From DAOMNN01 sp035443825 (lineage in GTDB: Bacteria; Pseudomonadota; Gammaproteobacteria; Burkholderiales; Rhodocyclaceae), in the NCBI GenBank assembly GCA_035443825.1, contig DAOMNN010000001.1, positions 24,199 to 88,198 on the forward strand: DNA of 64,000 bases, in the 5' to 3' direction. The notes below the pieces were generated by a model. It saw nothing but the letters and a program-made list of their open reading frames with translations. It was not told the origin of the DNA and searched no databases. This document shows, one piece after another, positions 9,087 through 17,167 of this stretch. A program made the position numbers and the translations under genes. How positions within the stretch are numbered: the first letter of the stretch is position 1; each line of letters begins with the position of its first letter.

Positions 9087-9102
9087 AGCAAGTAACCTGC
9101 CC
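9087..9102 (-). promoter_or_regulatory. Probable sigma-54 promoter of fliF
   Basis: On the minus strand this reads GGGCAGG-N4-TTGCT. The GG and GC are separated by exactly 10 bases, and two positions differ from the TGGCACG-N4-TTGCT consensus. The transcription start would lie near 9077, about 110 nt upstream of the chosen fliF start. The element sits just before the divergent fleS start, so bound RpoN or its activator could interfere with fleS expression. Confidence 0.65.
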
Positions 9103-9105
9103 GAC

Positions 9106-10260
9106 GTGATGGTTCGAATGCAGAAATCCGTTTCCGGAGAGTCGTCCGGCGAAGAGCAGCGCCTCGATGCGGCCCAGCTCGCGGAGGCGTTCGCGCTTTT
9201 TTCGCAGGCCTCCGAGGAGCTCTCGAGTGCATACAACGCCCTGCAGGGGCAGGTGGTGCAGCTCAACGAACGTCTGAATGTGCTGATGGGGGCTCTTCCG
9301 GCGGGGGTGGTCGTGCTCGATCGGGGCGAACGCATCGTGCAGATCAACCGGGCCGCGCAGGATTTGCTGGGTGGCGGACTCGAAGGCAGTGCATGGCCGG
9401 CGGTAGCGCAGCGTTTTTCCGCGACGGAGACGCCGGGTGAAGTCACGCTCGGGGATGGGTCGGCATCGCGCCGCATCGCCCTGTCGGAAGCCGCGCTGGA
9501 GTCAGGAGAAGAGTCGATCGTCCTGCTCCACGATGTCACCGACACCCACCGGATGCGCATGCAGGCAGAACGGCATGAGCGCCTTGCTGCGATGGGCGAG
9601 ATGGTGGCCGGGCTTGCGCATCAGCTCCGCACACCCCTCTCCGCGGCGATGTTGTACACGGCGAATCTGCGCCAGCCGGAGCTTGCGCCTGCCGATCGGC
9701 AGCGGGTGGGCGATCGGGCAATCGAACGCCTGCGCTACCTGGAGCGCCTGATTCGCGACATGCTGTTGTTCGCCCGTGGCGACAGCCTCGGACGGCAGCG
9801 TTTCGAAATCTGCGAACTGGTCGCCGAACTGTGCCATACCCTCGAACCCCTCGCCCGGGCACGGCAGATCGGATTCGCCGCACGGTGCGATTGTGGCGAC
9901 CTGGCTCTGGTCGGGGATCGCAAGGCGCTGGGCGGTGCGCTCACCAATCTCATGGACAATGCGATCCAGGCGACCGGCGCTGGTGGCAGCGTGTCCGTGC
10001 ACGTGCTGCGGGACGGCGATTGTGTGCGCTTCAAGGTCTCGGACACGGGGTGCGGCATCGATCCGAAACAATGCGAACGGCTGTTCGAACCGTTTTTCAC
10101 GACGCGAGCGGAAGGCACCGGTCTCGGGCTCGCGATCGCGCGAGGGGTAGCGCGCGGCCATGGCGGCGACATTACTGTCGAATCGGCCTCCGGACACGGA
10201 TCGACATTTGCCCTGTCGCTGCCCTTGCAGGCGGAACAGGACACCGGGAAGAGATCATGA
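9106..10260 (+). CDS. fleS: Flagellar two-component sensor histidine kinase (FleS/FlrB type)
   Basis: This is a soluble PAS-histidine kinase that phosphorylates the neighbouring FleR to switch on sigma-54-dependent flagellar genes. It has 384 residues and no transmembrane helix, as in FleS/FlrB. An N-terminal helical region is followed by a PAS domain (about 55-150) and a HisKA box GLAHQLRTPLSAAMLY with phosphoacceptor His near 172. The HATPase domain has N, G1 (DTGCGI) and G2 (GTGLGLAI) boxes. The start is not certain, since ATGs at 9106 and 9118 both lack a clear ribosome binding site. It overlaps fleR by 4 nt (ATGA). Confidence 0.9.
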   Translation: MMVRMQKSVSGESSGEEQRLDAAQLAEAFALFSQASEELSSAYNALQGQVVQLNERLNVLMGALPAGVVVLDRGERIVQINRAAQDLLGGGLEGSAWPAVAQRFSATETPGEVTLGDGSASRRIALSEAALESGEESIVLLHDVTDTHRMRMQAERHERLAAMGEMVAGLAHQLRTPLSAAMLYTANLRQPELAPADRQRVGDRAIERLRYLERLIRDMLLFARGDSLGRQRFEICELVAELCHTLEPLARARQIGFAARCDCGDLALVGDRKALGGALTNLMDNAIQATGAGGSVSVHVLRDGDCVRFKVSDTGCGIDPKQCERLFEPFFTTRAEGTGLGLAIARGVARGHGGDITVESASGHGSTFALSLPLQAEQDTGKRS

Positions 10261-11678
10261 GCGAACAGATCGCGATTCTCGTGGTCGAGGACGACGCGGC
10301 GCTGCGCGACGCGGTGACGATGACGCTGGAGCTGGCCGGGCACCGAGTGGCTGCGGTCGATGGCGGGCCTGCCGCCCTCGAAATACTTGGTCGCGAGGCA
10401 TTCAATCTGGTGCTCACCGACCTGCGCATGCAGCCGATGAACGGACTGGAACTGCTCTCCGCGGTCCGCGCTGCGCTGCCGCAGATGCCCGTCCTGCTCA
10501 TGACCGCGTATGGTGATGTCGAAAATGCCGTCTCCGCGATGCGCGGTGGCGCTTGCGATTTTCTGATGAAGCCTTTCGAGCCGGAAGCCTTGCTCGCGCA
10601 TGTGCGGCGTTATGCCAGCGTTTTGCCTTGGGCGGAAGACACGATCGCCGAGGACGTGCGCACGCGCAATCTTCTGGCCATGGCTGCGCGGGTCGCGGAA
10701 ACCGATGCGACCGTCCTGCTCACCGGCGAGTCTGGCACTGGCAAGGAGGTCTTCGCACAATACATCCACGCGCATTCGCCACGCCGAGATAACCCCTTCA
10801 TTGCCATCAACTGCGCGGCCATCCCGGAGAATCTGCTCGAGGCGACCTTGTTCGGTTACGAGAAAGGCTCCTTCACGGGTGCGCAGACGTCGCAGGCGGG
10901 GAAGTTCGAGCAGGCTCAGGGCGGGACGGTCCTGCTCGATGAGATCTCGGAGATGCCGCTCGGGCTGCAGGCGAAGCTGTTGCGCGTGCTGCAGGAGCGC
11001 GAGGTGGAACGCGTCGGCGGCAAGAAGTCCGTCGAACTGGATATCCGTGTGCTGGCCACGAGCAACCGCGACATGGCGCGCGAGGTCGCGCTCGGACGGT
11101 TTCGCGAGGACTTGTACTATCGGCTGAACGTATTCCCTGTCGTGATTCCCTCCCTGCGTGAGCGGCGCGGGGACATCCTGCCTCTGGCCAGACATTTTCT
11201 CGCATACCACGGCGAGCGCCTCAGGCGCAGCGCGCGACTGGATGCCGCAGCCGAAGCGATGCTGCTCGCCCACACCTGGCCGGGGAACGTGCGCGAACTC
11301 GAGAACACCATGCAGCGTGCGCTCATTCTCTCGGCGGGAGATGTCATCTCGGCTGCGACGCTCGCAGTCTGCCTGCCAGAAGTGACGGGTGCAGACATGC
11401 CGGCCGGTACGACCGCGCATGATCAACCCAGGCACGACGGAGCCGGGGTCGGCCTAGCGGGCGATGCGGCAAGTATTGCCGCTGGTGCAAGTGTCGGCTT
11501 GTCGGCGGCCGAGGTTGCACGCCCTGCGAACATGAAGGATCTGGAGCGCGAACATATTCTCGCAACGCTGCGCGACGTCGGCGGTTCGCGCCGTCGCGCC
11601 GTGGAAAGGCTGGGGATCTCGGAGCGCACCTTGCGCAACAAGTTGCAGCAGTATCGATCAGAAGGTCACGAATTCTGA
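10257..11678 (+). CDS. fleR: Sigma-54-dependent flagellar response regulator (FleR/FlrC type)
   Basis: This is an NtrC-family activator, 473 residues. The start is the ATG at 10257, which overlaps the fleS stop. The receiver domain (1-120) has acidic residues at 11-13, phosphoacceptor Asp 55 in VLTDLRM and Lys near 105. The AAA+ sigma-54 interaction domain (about 135-365) carries the Walker A motif GESGTGKE, the sigma-54 contact loop as GSFTGA (the usual form is GAFTGA) and GGTVLLDEI. A Fis-type helix-turn-helix (RRAVERLGISERTLRNKLQQ) closes the protein. It is the obvious activator of the three sigma-54 promoters found here, for fliE, fliF and fliK. Confidence 0.92.
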   Translation: MSEQIAILVVEDDAALRDAVTMTLELAGHRVAAVDGGPAALEILGREAFNLVLTDLRMQPMNGLELLSAVRAALPQMPVLLMTAYGDVENAVSAMRGGACDFLMKPFEPEALLAHVRRYASVLPWAEDTIAEDVRTRNLLAMAARVAETDATVLLTGESGTGKEVFAQYIHAHSPRRDNPFIAINCAAIPENLLEATLFGYEKGSFTGAQTSQAGKFEQAQGGTVLLDEISEMPLGLQAKLLRVLQEREVERVGGKKSVELDIRVLATSNRDMAREVALGRFREDLYYRLNVFPVVIPSLRERRGDILPLARHFLAYHGERLRRSARLDAAAEAMLLAHTWPGNVRELENTMQRALILSAGDVISAATLAVCLPEVTGADMPAGTTAHDQPRHDGAGVGLAGDAASIAAGASVGLSAAEVARPANMKDLEREHILATLRDVGGSRRRAVERLGISERTLRNKLQQYRSEGHEF

Positions 11679-11691
11679 GCGTTCGAACTTT

Positions 11692-11707
11692 TGGCACGTG
11701 GATTGCT
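11692..11707 (+). promoter_or_regulatory. Sigma-54 promoter of fliE
   Basis: TGGCACG-N4-TTGCT is an exact RpoN -24/-12 match lying 14 nt after the fleR stop. Transcription would begin near 11717, giving a leader of about 37 nt to the fliE ATG at 11754. Position and perfect spacing make this one of the firmest regulatory calls in the window. Confidence 0.9.
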
Positions 11708-11753
11708 CTGCTAAACTGCAAACACGCTAGGCTCGGTCGGAGAGGTCGGGAAC

Positions 11754-12077
11754 ATGGATACACGCGGCATCGAACAGATGATCGGGGAGTTGCGCTCCAC
11801 TGCGCAGGCTGCCTCGGGCAAACCCGCGCCGCAAGGTGCGGCGGAGGCCGGTGGTGTCGACTTCGCACAGGTGCTGCAGACGGCATTGAAGGATGTCAGT
11901 TCCGCACAGCAGGAAGCCCGCGCCATGGCGCGGAATTTTTCGGCGGGGGATCCCGACGTCAACCTGCAGGAAGTGATGGTCAATCTTCAGAAGGCCAATC
12001 TGTCGTTCCAGCAGATGGTCCAGGTACGCAACCGCCTCGTCACCGCCTACCAGGACATCATGAACATGCCGGTGTGA
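11754..12077 (+). CDS. fliE: Flagellar hook-basal body protein FliE
   Basis: FliE is the small periplasmic adaptor between the MS ring and the rod, and the first protein exported by the flagellar system. The 107-residue length and the C-terminal pattern VNLQKANLSFQQMVQVRNRLVTAYQDIM are diagnostic. It stands alone on the plus strand after fleSR with its own sigma-54 promoter and an intrinsic terminator, whereas in Pseudomonas it heads the fliEFGHIJ operon. Confidence 0.95.
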   Translation: MDTRGIEQMIGELRSTAQAASGKPAPQGAAEAGGVDFAQVLQTALKDVSSAQQEARAMARNFSAGDPDVNLQEVMVNLQKANLSFQQMVQVRNRLVTAYQDIMNMPV

Positions 12078-12115
12078 GGCCGACCGGGGTGCACGGCATG
12101 CTGTCCGATGAATCG

Positions 12116-12138
12116 AGCCGCTGATACAGCGGCTTTTC
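12116..12138 (+). terminator. Rho-independent terminator after fliE
   Basis: AGCCGCTG-ATA-CAGCGGCT is a perfect 8-bp stem with a 3-nt loop, followed by TTTCT on the plus strand. It lies 39 nt after the fliE stop and ends fliE transcription before the convergent ycgR gene. Confidence 0.8.
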
Positions 12139-12150
12139 TATGCGCGGGGT

Positions 12151-12930
12151 TCAGGAGTTTGCTTCGAGCGCCTTGCGTTCGCGCTCGACTTTGAAGATGT
12201 AGCGCTGTATCTGGGTTACGACCTTGTTGGGAATCCCCACGAATTCGCAGCCAAGGCGGAGCACTTCGAGTCCGCTGCGATTCGTGGTCAAAAACTGGTT
12301 GCGCACCCGCAGTGCGACCTTGATCGAGCCGGAGTCGGGGATCATGAGCATGCAATCCCCAAGCTCCGTTCCGACCTTGATGTCGAGTTCCCCGACGGGC
12401 ACTGCAATGCCGATCCCGCCTGCGCTGATATCGACCGCACGCACCTCGACGGTCTTCTCGTCCGCTTCGCCCTGACGGACCGTGATCGCACACCTCACGG
12501 GATTCGAGATTGGCACCGGGAGTCGGTAGAACTCGCGTCGCTGCAGCCGGATCGCAAGTTCGGGTAGCGGACAGCGCAATGCGGAATACCCGTCATGGGG
12601 AAAGCGCTCCGGTGTTCCGACGCTGAACTGCACCCGAACACCGTCCAGACGCGCGGCGCACACCAATGCGGCCGCCGCGGTCGCCCGATCGTTCAGGGTT
12701 TCGTCAGGGCTCGCATCCAGGATGACCGATTCGCCGTCCACGGTGATGGCGAGCACTGCGGTCACGAAGGACAATGGCCCACCGTCGACATAGGCGGTCA
12801 AAAGCGCTCGCTTGTCCACCAGACTGTTCATCAGGTGGACGATCTCCTTGCGGTTGCGGATCTGATAGCTCGGAAAGGATTCCGGATTCAACAGCGAGGT
12901 GCGGGCAGCGTCCGGAGCGTGGTCGGTCAT
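12151..12930 (-). CDS. YcgR-like flagellar brake protein with PilZ domain
   Basis: This is a 259-residue c-di-GMP receptor of the YcgR family, which binds the flagellar switch and slows rotation when c-di-GMP is high. An N-terminal YcgR domain (about 20-115) precedes a PilZ domain. The latter contains both c-di-GMP-binding motifs, RREFYRLPV (RxxxR) near residue 130 and DISAGGIGI (D/NxSxxG). It is the last gene of the minus-strand filament cluster and faces the fliE terminator. The two diguanylate cyclases at 31195-34884 could supply its ligand. Confidence 0.88.
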   Translation of the reverse strand: MTDHAPDAARTSLLNPESFPSYQIRNRKEIVHLMNSLVDKRALLTAYVDGGPLSFVTAVLAITVDGESVILDASPDETLNDRATAAAALVCAARLDGVRVQFSVGTPERFPHDGYSALRCPLPELAIRLQRREFYRLPVPISNPVRCAITVRQGEADEKTVEVRAVDISAGGIGIAVPVGELDIKVGTELGDCMLMIPDSGSIKVALRVRNQFLTTNRSGLEVLRLGCEFVGIPNKVVTQIQRYIFKVERERKALEANS

Positions 12931-12965
12931 TCGGGTGTTTCGGGCAGGTTTCGGTCAAGAAGTGT

Positions 12966-13298
12966 TTATAGCACGCGCGATGGCGGTGTGTCCGCCAAGT
13001 CTTTCTCACCGTTCTGCTCGATGCGGTAAAGCCAGGCCAGAAGCTCCGCAACGGCGACATAGAGTTGTGGCGGAATTCGCTCGTCCAGATCTACCTGCAT
13101 GAGCAAGCCGACAAGTTCCGGCGATTCATGCACGAAGACACCGGCCTCATGTGCACGCTCGATGATCTCCCGCGCGATCAGGCCGCGTCCCTTGGCGACG
13201 ACCCGCGGGGCGGCGTCGCCGCTCGAGTAAGTGAGGGCTACGGCTTCGTCACGTCTGCCGGCAGTAGCTGCATCATCCTTCATGACGTCGTTCGGCAA
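12966..13298 (-). CDS. FlhB C-terminal domain paralogue (FhlB-like)
   Basis: This 110-residue protein resembles only the cytoplasmic tail of the export gate protein FlhB (EscU/YscU family). It contains AVALTYSSGDAAPRVVAKGRG, where full FlhB has AVAL-Y before its autocleavage region, and the ELVGLLMQVDLDERIPPQLY pattern typical of the FlhB tail. It has no transmembrane helices and no NPTH autocleavage motif. It overlaps the FliK-like gene upstream by 26 nt, so an export-switch ruler and a gate-tail mimic are made together. The family is known to partly replace the FlhB tail; the role here is inferred. Confidence 0.85.
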   Translation of the reverse strand: MPNDVMKDDAATAGRRDEAVALTYSSGDAAPRVVAKGRGLIAREIIERAHEAGVFVHESPELVGLLMQVDLDERIPPQLYVAVAELLAWLYRIEQNGEKDLADTPPSRVL

Positions 13299-14460
13299 TG
13301 AAGCCTGTCAGTGGAACGTTGGCGGCGGCCAGCGCCTGCTCGAGGCTGGCCCGATCGGCCTCGAGTCGTCCTACGGTGCGTGGGTCGTCGGCCTGCAATC
13401 GCAGCGTGATGCCCGCCGAGGTGAGTCGGATCTGTGCTTCGAGGCGGCCCAGGCGCGGCATCGTCAGGCGCAACGTCGTGTTCCAGTCCTCAGCAGCATC
13501 GTCGTCCTCGCGAGCATCCCGCTCCGGATCCTCGATCTCCCATTCGATCTTCTGGCCAGGCCAGGCCAGCGCATGGAGGACGTAGTTCTGCGTCGCCATC
13601 GCATCGAGTTGCTGATGAACGATCGGCATCAGTCGTTCCGGAACCGCAGTCGATCGGGCCAGGCTTGCCGACTGACCGGCCTGCGTCAGGCGTTCGACGC
13701 GCTCCTGGGTGGATTCCGCGACGCCGCTGACGGGATTGATCGGCGGCAGATTGGCTCCCGGGCGAGCGGACCCGGCATTCGACGCGGTGCCGGGCGCTTG
13801 CGGAAGGCCGGTGCCTGCTGCTGCGGGTGCCGAGCCCAGGTTGGATAGCGCGCCAGGAGGGCGGTAGGGCCCATGCTGACCCTGCGGTTCCTTGAGCAGT
13901 CCCGCCGTGTCCAGCTTGCCGGACAGCCATTGCAACTGATGTGATTCGTAGAACAGACCACTCTGCGCGAGCGCTTGTCGCAGCAGCGGTGCCAAGCTTG
14001 CCCCGGACCCTGCTGGCGGCGCAGTGAGCAACGGCTTGCCAGCGGCGAGTTGGGCGGGCTGCGGTGCCGGCTGGCCCGTGAGGAGAAAGCTGATGAGTCG
14101 TCCGGTGGGGCTGAGGTTGGGGCGTGCGTTCTCGGCTGCCACGCTGGCTGCGGTCGGGTTTGCGAGTTGTGCAAATATCGCCTTGGGAGTGTTCTTGGTG
14201 ACCACGAGTTCCAGCGTGTCGCCCGGCTTGGCTGCGTGATTCAGGGCGAGCGTATAGTTGCGGCCCGCCACGATTGCCTGGAAGGTGCCGTCCGGCAGCG
14301 GACGCTGCAGCGTGGCGGAGAACTGCTGTCCGGGCAGCAGTTGCGGCAGGCGTGCCTGGATCTCGCGAACCTTCGCCGTTCCCTGGACCGGGGGTTCGCT
14401 GTCAAAGAAGCTGGCCTCGCTCAGGAAGCGCAGTCGTGCGGCAAGGTCGGATGGAATCAT
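13273..14460 (-). CDS. Second flagellar hook-length control-like protein (FliK family)
   Basis: The protein has 395 residues. The first roughly 270 are Pro/Ala/Gly-rich and low in complexity. The C-terminal 120 form a Flg_hook-type domain (WNTTLRLTMPRLGRLEAQIR ... AANVPLTGFIAERR). It is clearly divergent from the canonical FliK at 2238-3518 and is followed by the FlhB-tail paralogue. The cassette may tune hook length or the export switch. The function is inferred from domain type and neighbours only. Confidence 0.82.
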   Translation of the reverse strand: MIPSDLAARLRFLSEASFFDSEPPVQGTAKVREIQARLPQLLPGQQFSATLQRPLPDGTFQAIVAGRNYTLALNHAAKPGDTLELVVTKNTPKAIFAQLANPTAASVAAENARPNLSPTGRLISFLLTGQPAPQPAQLAAGKPLLTAPPAGSGASLAPLLRQALAQSGLFYESHQLQWLSGKLDTAGLLKEPQGQHGPYRPPGALSNLGSAPAAAGTGLPQAPGTASNAGSARPGANLPPINPVSGVAESTQERVERLTQAGQSASLARSTAVPERLMPIVHQQLDAMATQNYVLHALAWPGQKIEWEIEDPERDAREDDDAAEDWNTTLRLTMPRLGRLEAQIRLTSAGITLRLQADDPRTVGRLEADRASLEQALAAANVPLTGFIAERRHEG

Positions 14461-14567
14461 TTCAATTCTCCTCCGCGAGGGTGGAGTCGCCCCGTGGGGC
14501 GCAGGCCGCAGCGCGTTACGATGCTCCGTGGCACCTTCTACTCACGGCTCCGGCGTGCCGCGAGTGG

Positions 14568-14918
14568 TCATCGCTCGGTGGATTTCTCAGCAATCTTGTC
14601 CAGTGCGCTGACCAAGGGGTGAATCTGCTCCCGGCGAGTCGAGCAGACTTCGAGTACGCGTTCGAGCAGGCTCAGCGCTTCCTCCATCTGCCGGCGTCGT
14701 TGCGCCACATCGCGGTCGTTCCCCGGCGGCGTGCCGCGGACGGCCTCCAGTGCCGGGCCCAGCCGCGCTGAAATCGCGGTCACCCGTTCCCAGTCGGCTG
14801 CCTGTGCGGCGGTGAGCAGTGCGCGCAGACCCTCCGTGAGATGGAACAGCCGCGAATCAAAATCCGGAGGCCCCTTACGCGGCAGTCCCGCTGCTACCTT
14901 GCTTACTTCCGATTTCAC
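14568..14918 (-). CDS. fliT: Flagellar export chaperone FliT
   Basis: This is a 116-residue, helical, charged protein in the position of FliT, the chaperone for the cap protein FliD. Its start lies inside the end of fliS, with a 44-nt overlap. The assignment is mostly positional (fliD-fliS-fliT), because FliT proteins are poorly conserved. The pattern of alternating Arg/Glu and Leu, with RRRQMEEALSLLERVLEVC, fits a four-helix chaperone. Confidence 0.78.
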   Translation of the reverse strand: MKSEVSKVAAGLPRKGPPDFDSRLFHLTEGLRALLTAAQAADWERVTAISARLGPALEAVRGTPPGNDRDVAQRRRQMEEALSLLERVLEVCSTRREQIHPLVSALDKIAEKSTER

Positions 14919-15291
14919 GCCAGGCCTCCGACAACTGCTTGAGCAGGTTCTGCACTTCGGTCACCGCGGCAGGATCCAGCTTTACGTTCGCATCGACCAG
15001 CCGTCCGACCATATAGAGGTACAAGGCCTTCAGTTTCTCGGCCAATTCACCGCCTTGCTCCACGTTCAGGCTCGCCACCAGGCCGTCGAGAATGATTTCG
15101 GTAGCCTTGTTGAGTGAGGCGGTCTTGCCGAGGATGTCCCTGCTTTCGATCTGTTCCCTGGCCTTGTCGAGCGAGGCATCCGCGGCGTCGAACAGCAGCA
15201 CGATCAACTGGTGCGGATCCGAGCCCTGAACGGCAGCATCAAAATCGACTTGCTTGTAGGCGGCGATGGGGTTTCGTGATGTCGTGAACAT
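14875..15291 (-). CDS. fliS: Flagellin export chaperone FliS
   Basis: FliS binds the disordered C-terminus of flagellin and keeps it unpolymerised until export. The 138-residue product has the conserved YKQVDFDAAVQGSDPHQLIVLLFDAA start and the ATEIILDGLVASLNVEQGGELA core. It lies directly after fliD and overlaps fliT. Confidence 0.95.
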   Translation of the reverse strand: MFTTSRNPIAAYKQVDFDAAVQGSDPHQLIVLLFDAADASLDKAREQIESRDILGKTASLNKATEIILDGLVASLNVEQGGELAEKLKALYLYMVGRLVDANVKLDPAAVTEVQNLLKQLSEAWREIGSKQGSSGTAA

Positions 15292-15338
15292 GTTCTTGGT
15301 GTCTTCCTAACGTGGCCGGCGACGAGGCGTATCCATCC

Positions 15339-16688
15339 TCACCGGGTGTTTTGCGACAGGCCCGCGAGCTGCTGCGCGAGATAGTTGCTCATGACGGTCA
15401 TCTGACTGATCAGTGTATCGAGTGCCGTGAACTGACGACGGTAGCTTCGTTCGATACTGGTAACGCGAAACTCGAGGCGTTCCTGCTGGTCGCGGAAGTT
15501 CTTGATCGACACGTTCAGGGTTTCGACGCGACGGCTCAAGGTGCCCTCGGCACCGAAGAACGCCGTTACCGCAGTGCTGAACGACTGTCCGTAGCTGCTC
15601 AGTATCGCGGTCACGTCCGATTCCGATGTCGACATCACCGATTGCAGTTTCGTTTCATCCAGGGTCAGTTCGCCGTTCTGCTGGACGCTGATACCGATCT
15701 GGCTGAGGGTATTCAAGCTGGCCGAGGTCAGATTTTCCGGGACGGACATCCGGGCACGGGTGAGTACGTCCCGAATGTTACGGGCGGCCATGTCCCCATT
15801 GAAAATTCCACCGGTGCTGCTACTGGCGTCAAACCCGCTGTTCGACTTGATCAGGCTTACCACCTCGTTGTAGGCGGTGACGAATTCCCTGGCCACTTCC
15901 GTGATCCGATCGGTGTTCGTGGCCACGGTGATGGTGGTCGTGCCGACTGTCTTCGCGTTGAATGTCAGGCCGTTGACGGCATCGGCGTACGTGTTGGTGG
16001 TGGACGAAACGGTCACGCCATCGATCGTGATGATCCCGTTCTGAGCGGTCGAGATTGCCAGGGATGGATCGGTGTCGAGGTCGTCGAGGCCTGGCTGCGA
16101 ATCGGACGCGGTGATCGTGGTCGAGAACGAGAACGCTCCGTCGGCGCCGGTCTGTGATCCGGTGAGGATCAGCCGGTCCCCGTCGGTGCCGGAAACGACG
16201 GTCGCGGTGACGCCGATGTTTGCGTCATTGATCTTGCCGCGGATTTCCTGGAGGGTGTAGCTCGATTGGTCATTCAGGTCGATGGCGTGCGCCACGCCGC
16301 CCACGACGAAGTCGAGCTGTCCCTGGCCGAAGCTGGTGCCGGCGTCGTAGGCATGGGTGAAGCTCTTCTGCGCGGTGGCAAGTTGTACGACGTTCACAGC
16401 GTAGCTGCCGGGCGTGGCCAAAAAGCTGGCTGTTGCGGTGGCGACCTTGTCGTCGCTCGAGGTTGCACCCATGGCCGACAGCCGGGAGGGGAAGCGGAAG
16501 GTGTCCGCAGCCGTACTCAGCGCGTCCAGCCGCGAGCGCAACTGCCCGTACAGCGAGATCGTCTCGTTGGTCGAAGCGATGCGCCGGTCGAGGTTCCGGA
16601 TCGGCGTGCGCTCGACTTCGAGGAGCTTGTCAAGGATGGACTGCAGGTCTACGCCTGCGCCGACTCCAAGCGAACTGACGGTGGCCAT
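15339..16688 (-). CDS. fliD: Flagellar filament capping protein FliD
   Basis: FliD is the pentameric cap (hook-associated protein 2) that promotes flagellin polymerisation at the filament tip. It has 449 residues. The N-terminal D0 domain (SLGVGAGVDLQSILDKLLEV) and the C-terminal D0-D1 coiled coil (about 395-449) are intact, with a Thr/Ser/Asp-rich beta region between. It follows flaG by 21 nt in the flaG-fliD-fliS-fliT operon. Confidence 0.95.
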   Translation of the reverse strand: MATVSSLGVGAGVDLQSILDKLLEVERTPIRNLDRRIASTNETISLYGQLRSRLDALSTAADTFRFPSRLSAMGATSSDDKVATATASFLATPGSYAVNVVQLATAQKSFTHAYDAGTSFGQGQLDFVVGGVAHAIDLNDQSSYTLQEIRGKINDANIGVTATVVSGTDGDRLILTGSQTGADGAFSFSTTITASDSQPGLDDLDTDPSLAISTAQNGIITIDGVTVSSTTNTYADAVNGLTFNAKTVGTTTITVATNTDRITEVAREFVTAYNEVVSLIKSNSGFDASSSTGGIFNGDMAARNIRDVLTRARMSVPENLTSASLNTLSQIGISVQQNGELTLDETKLQSVMSTSESDVTAILSSYGQSFSTAVTAFFGAEGTLSRRVETLNVSIKNFRDQQERLEFRVTSIERSYRRQFTALDTLISQMTVMSNYLAQQLAGLSQNTR

Positions 16689-16709
16689 GGCGTTTGCCTC
16701 CTCAGGCCG

Positions 16710-17090
16710 TCAGACGGCCTCCTTGACGAACAAGCCTTGCAACTTGTCGAGCACCTGAGCCATCCGGATCACTTCCTCGGATGGAATCTGGCGGATGATT
16801 TCCTGCGTCGCACTGTCGACCACGCGCACGACACGTGTCCCCGAGGTCTCATCGACGGTGAAGTTGATTTCGGGCCGAACGGACCCGACGAACCGGTTCA
16901 GACGTTGCGTTGCTTCTTCCACGTTCAGCGAGCGTTCCTGCGCCGGTTGGCGGTTTTCGTTCCGCTGTACGACAGTCGGCGCAGACTCAGCTGCGCCTTG
17001 GGCAACGGTCGGCTGGGGCTGGCGTGCCACGGGTGCGGCGCTGCCGCTGGTCAGGCCGGCTGTGTTGGGTACGACCGAATCAATGTTCAT
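16710..17090 (-). CDS. flaG: Flagellar protein FlaG
   Basis: FlaG is a small cytoplasmic protein of uncertain mechanism that affects filament length in polar flagellates. The 126-residue sequence has a variable Thr/Ala/Gln-rich N-terminus and the conserved C-terminal FlaG domain (INFTVDETSGTRVVRVVDS ... IIRQIPSEEVIRM). It lies 77 nt after fliC, separated by a strong hairpin. No sigma-28 or sigma-54 element was found in front of it, so it may depend on read-through from fliC. Confidence 0.92.
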   Translation of the reverse strand: MNIDSVVPNTAGLTSGSAAPVARQPQPTVAQGAAESAPTVVQRNENRQPAQERSLNVEEATQRLNRFVGSVRPEINFTVDETSGTRVVRVVDSATQEIIRQIPSEEVIRMAQVLDKLQGLFVKEAV

Positions 17091-17112
17091 GGTCAGCTCC
17101 TGCGAATCGGTT

Positions 17113-17143
17113 CAGGTGCGGGTCCCGGAGAGACCCGCACCTG
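17113..17143 (-). terminator. Strong hairpin behind fliC (attenuator or terminator)
   Basis: A perfect 12-bp inverted repeat, CAGGTGCGGGTC and its complement, with a 7-nt loop, lies between the fliC stop and flaG. No T-run follows, so it may act as a 3' stabiliser or partial terminator that keeps fliC mRNA abundant relative to flaG-fliD. Confidence 0.6.
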
Positions 17144-17167
17144 ATCTCCGCTCAACTGCCCTTTAGC

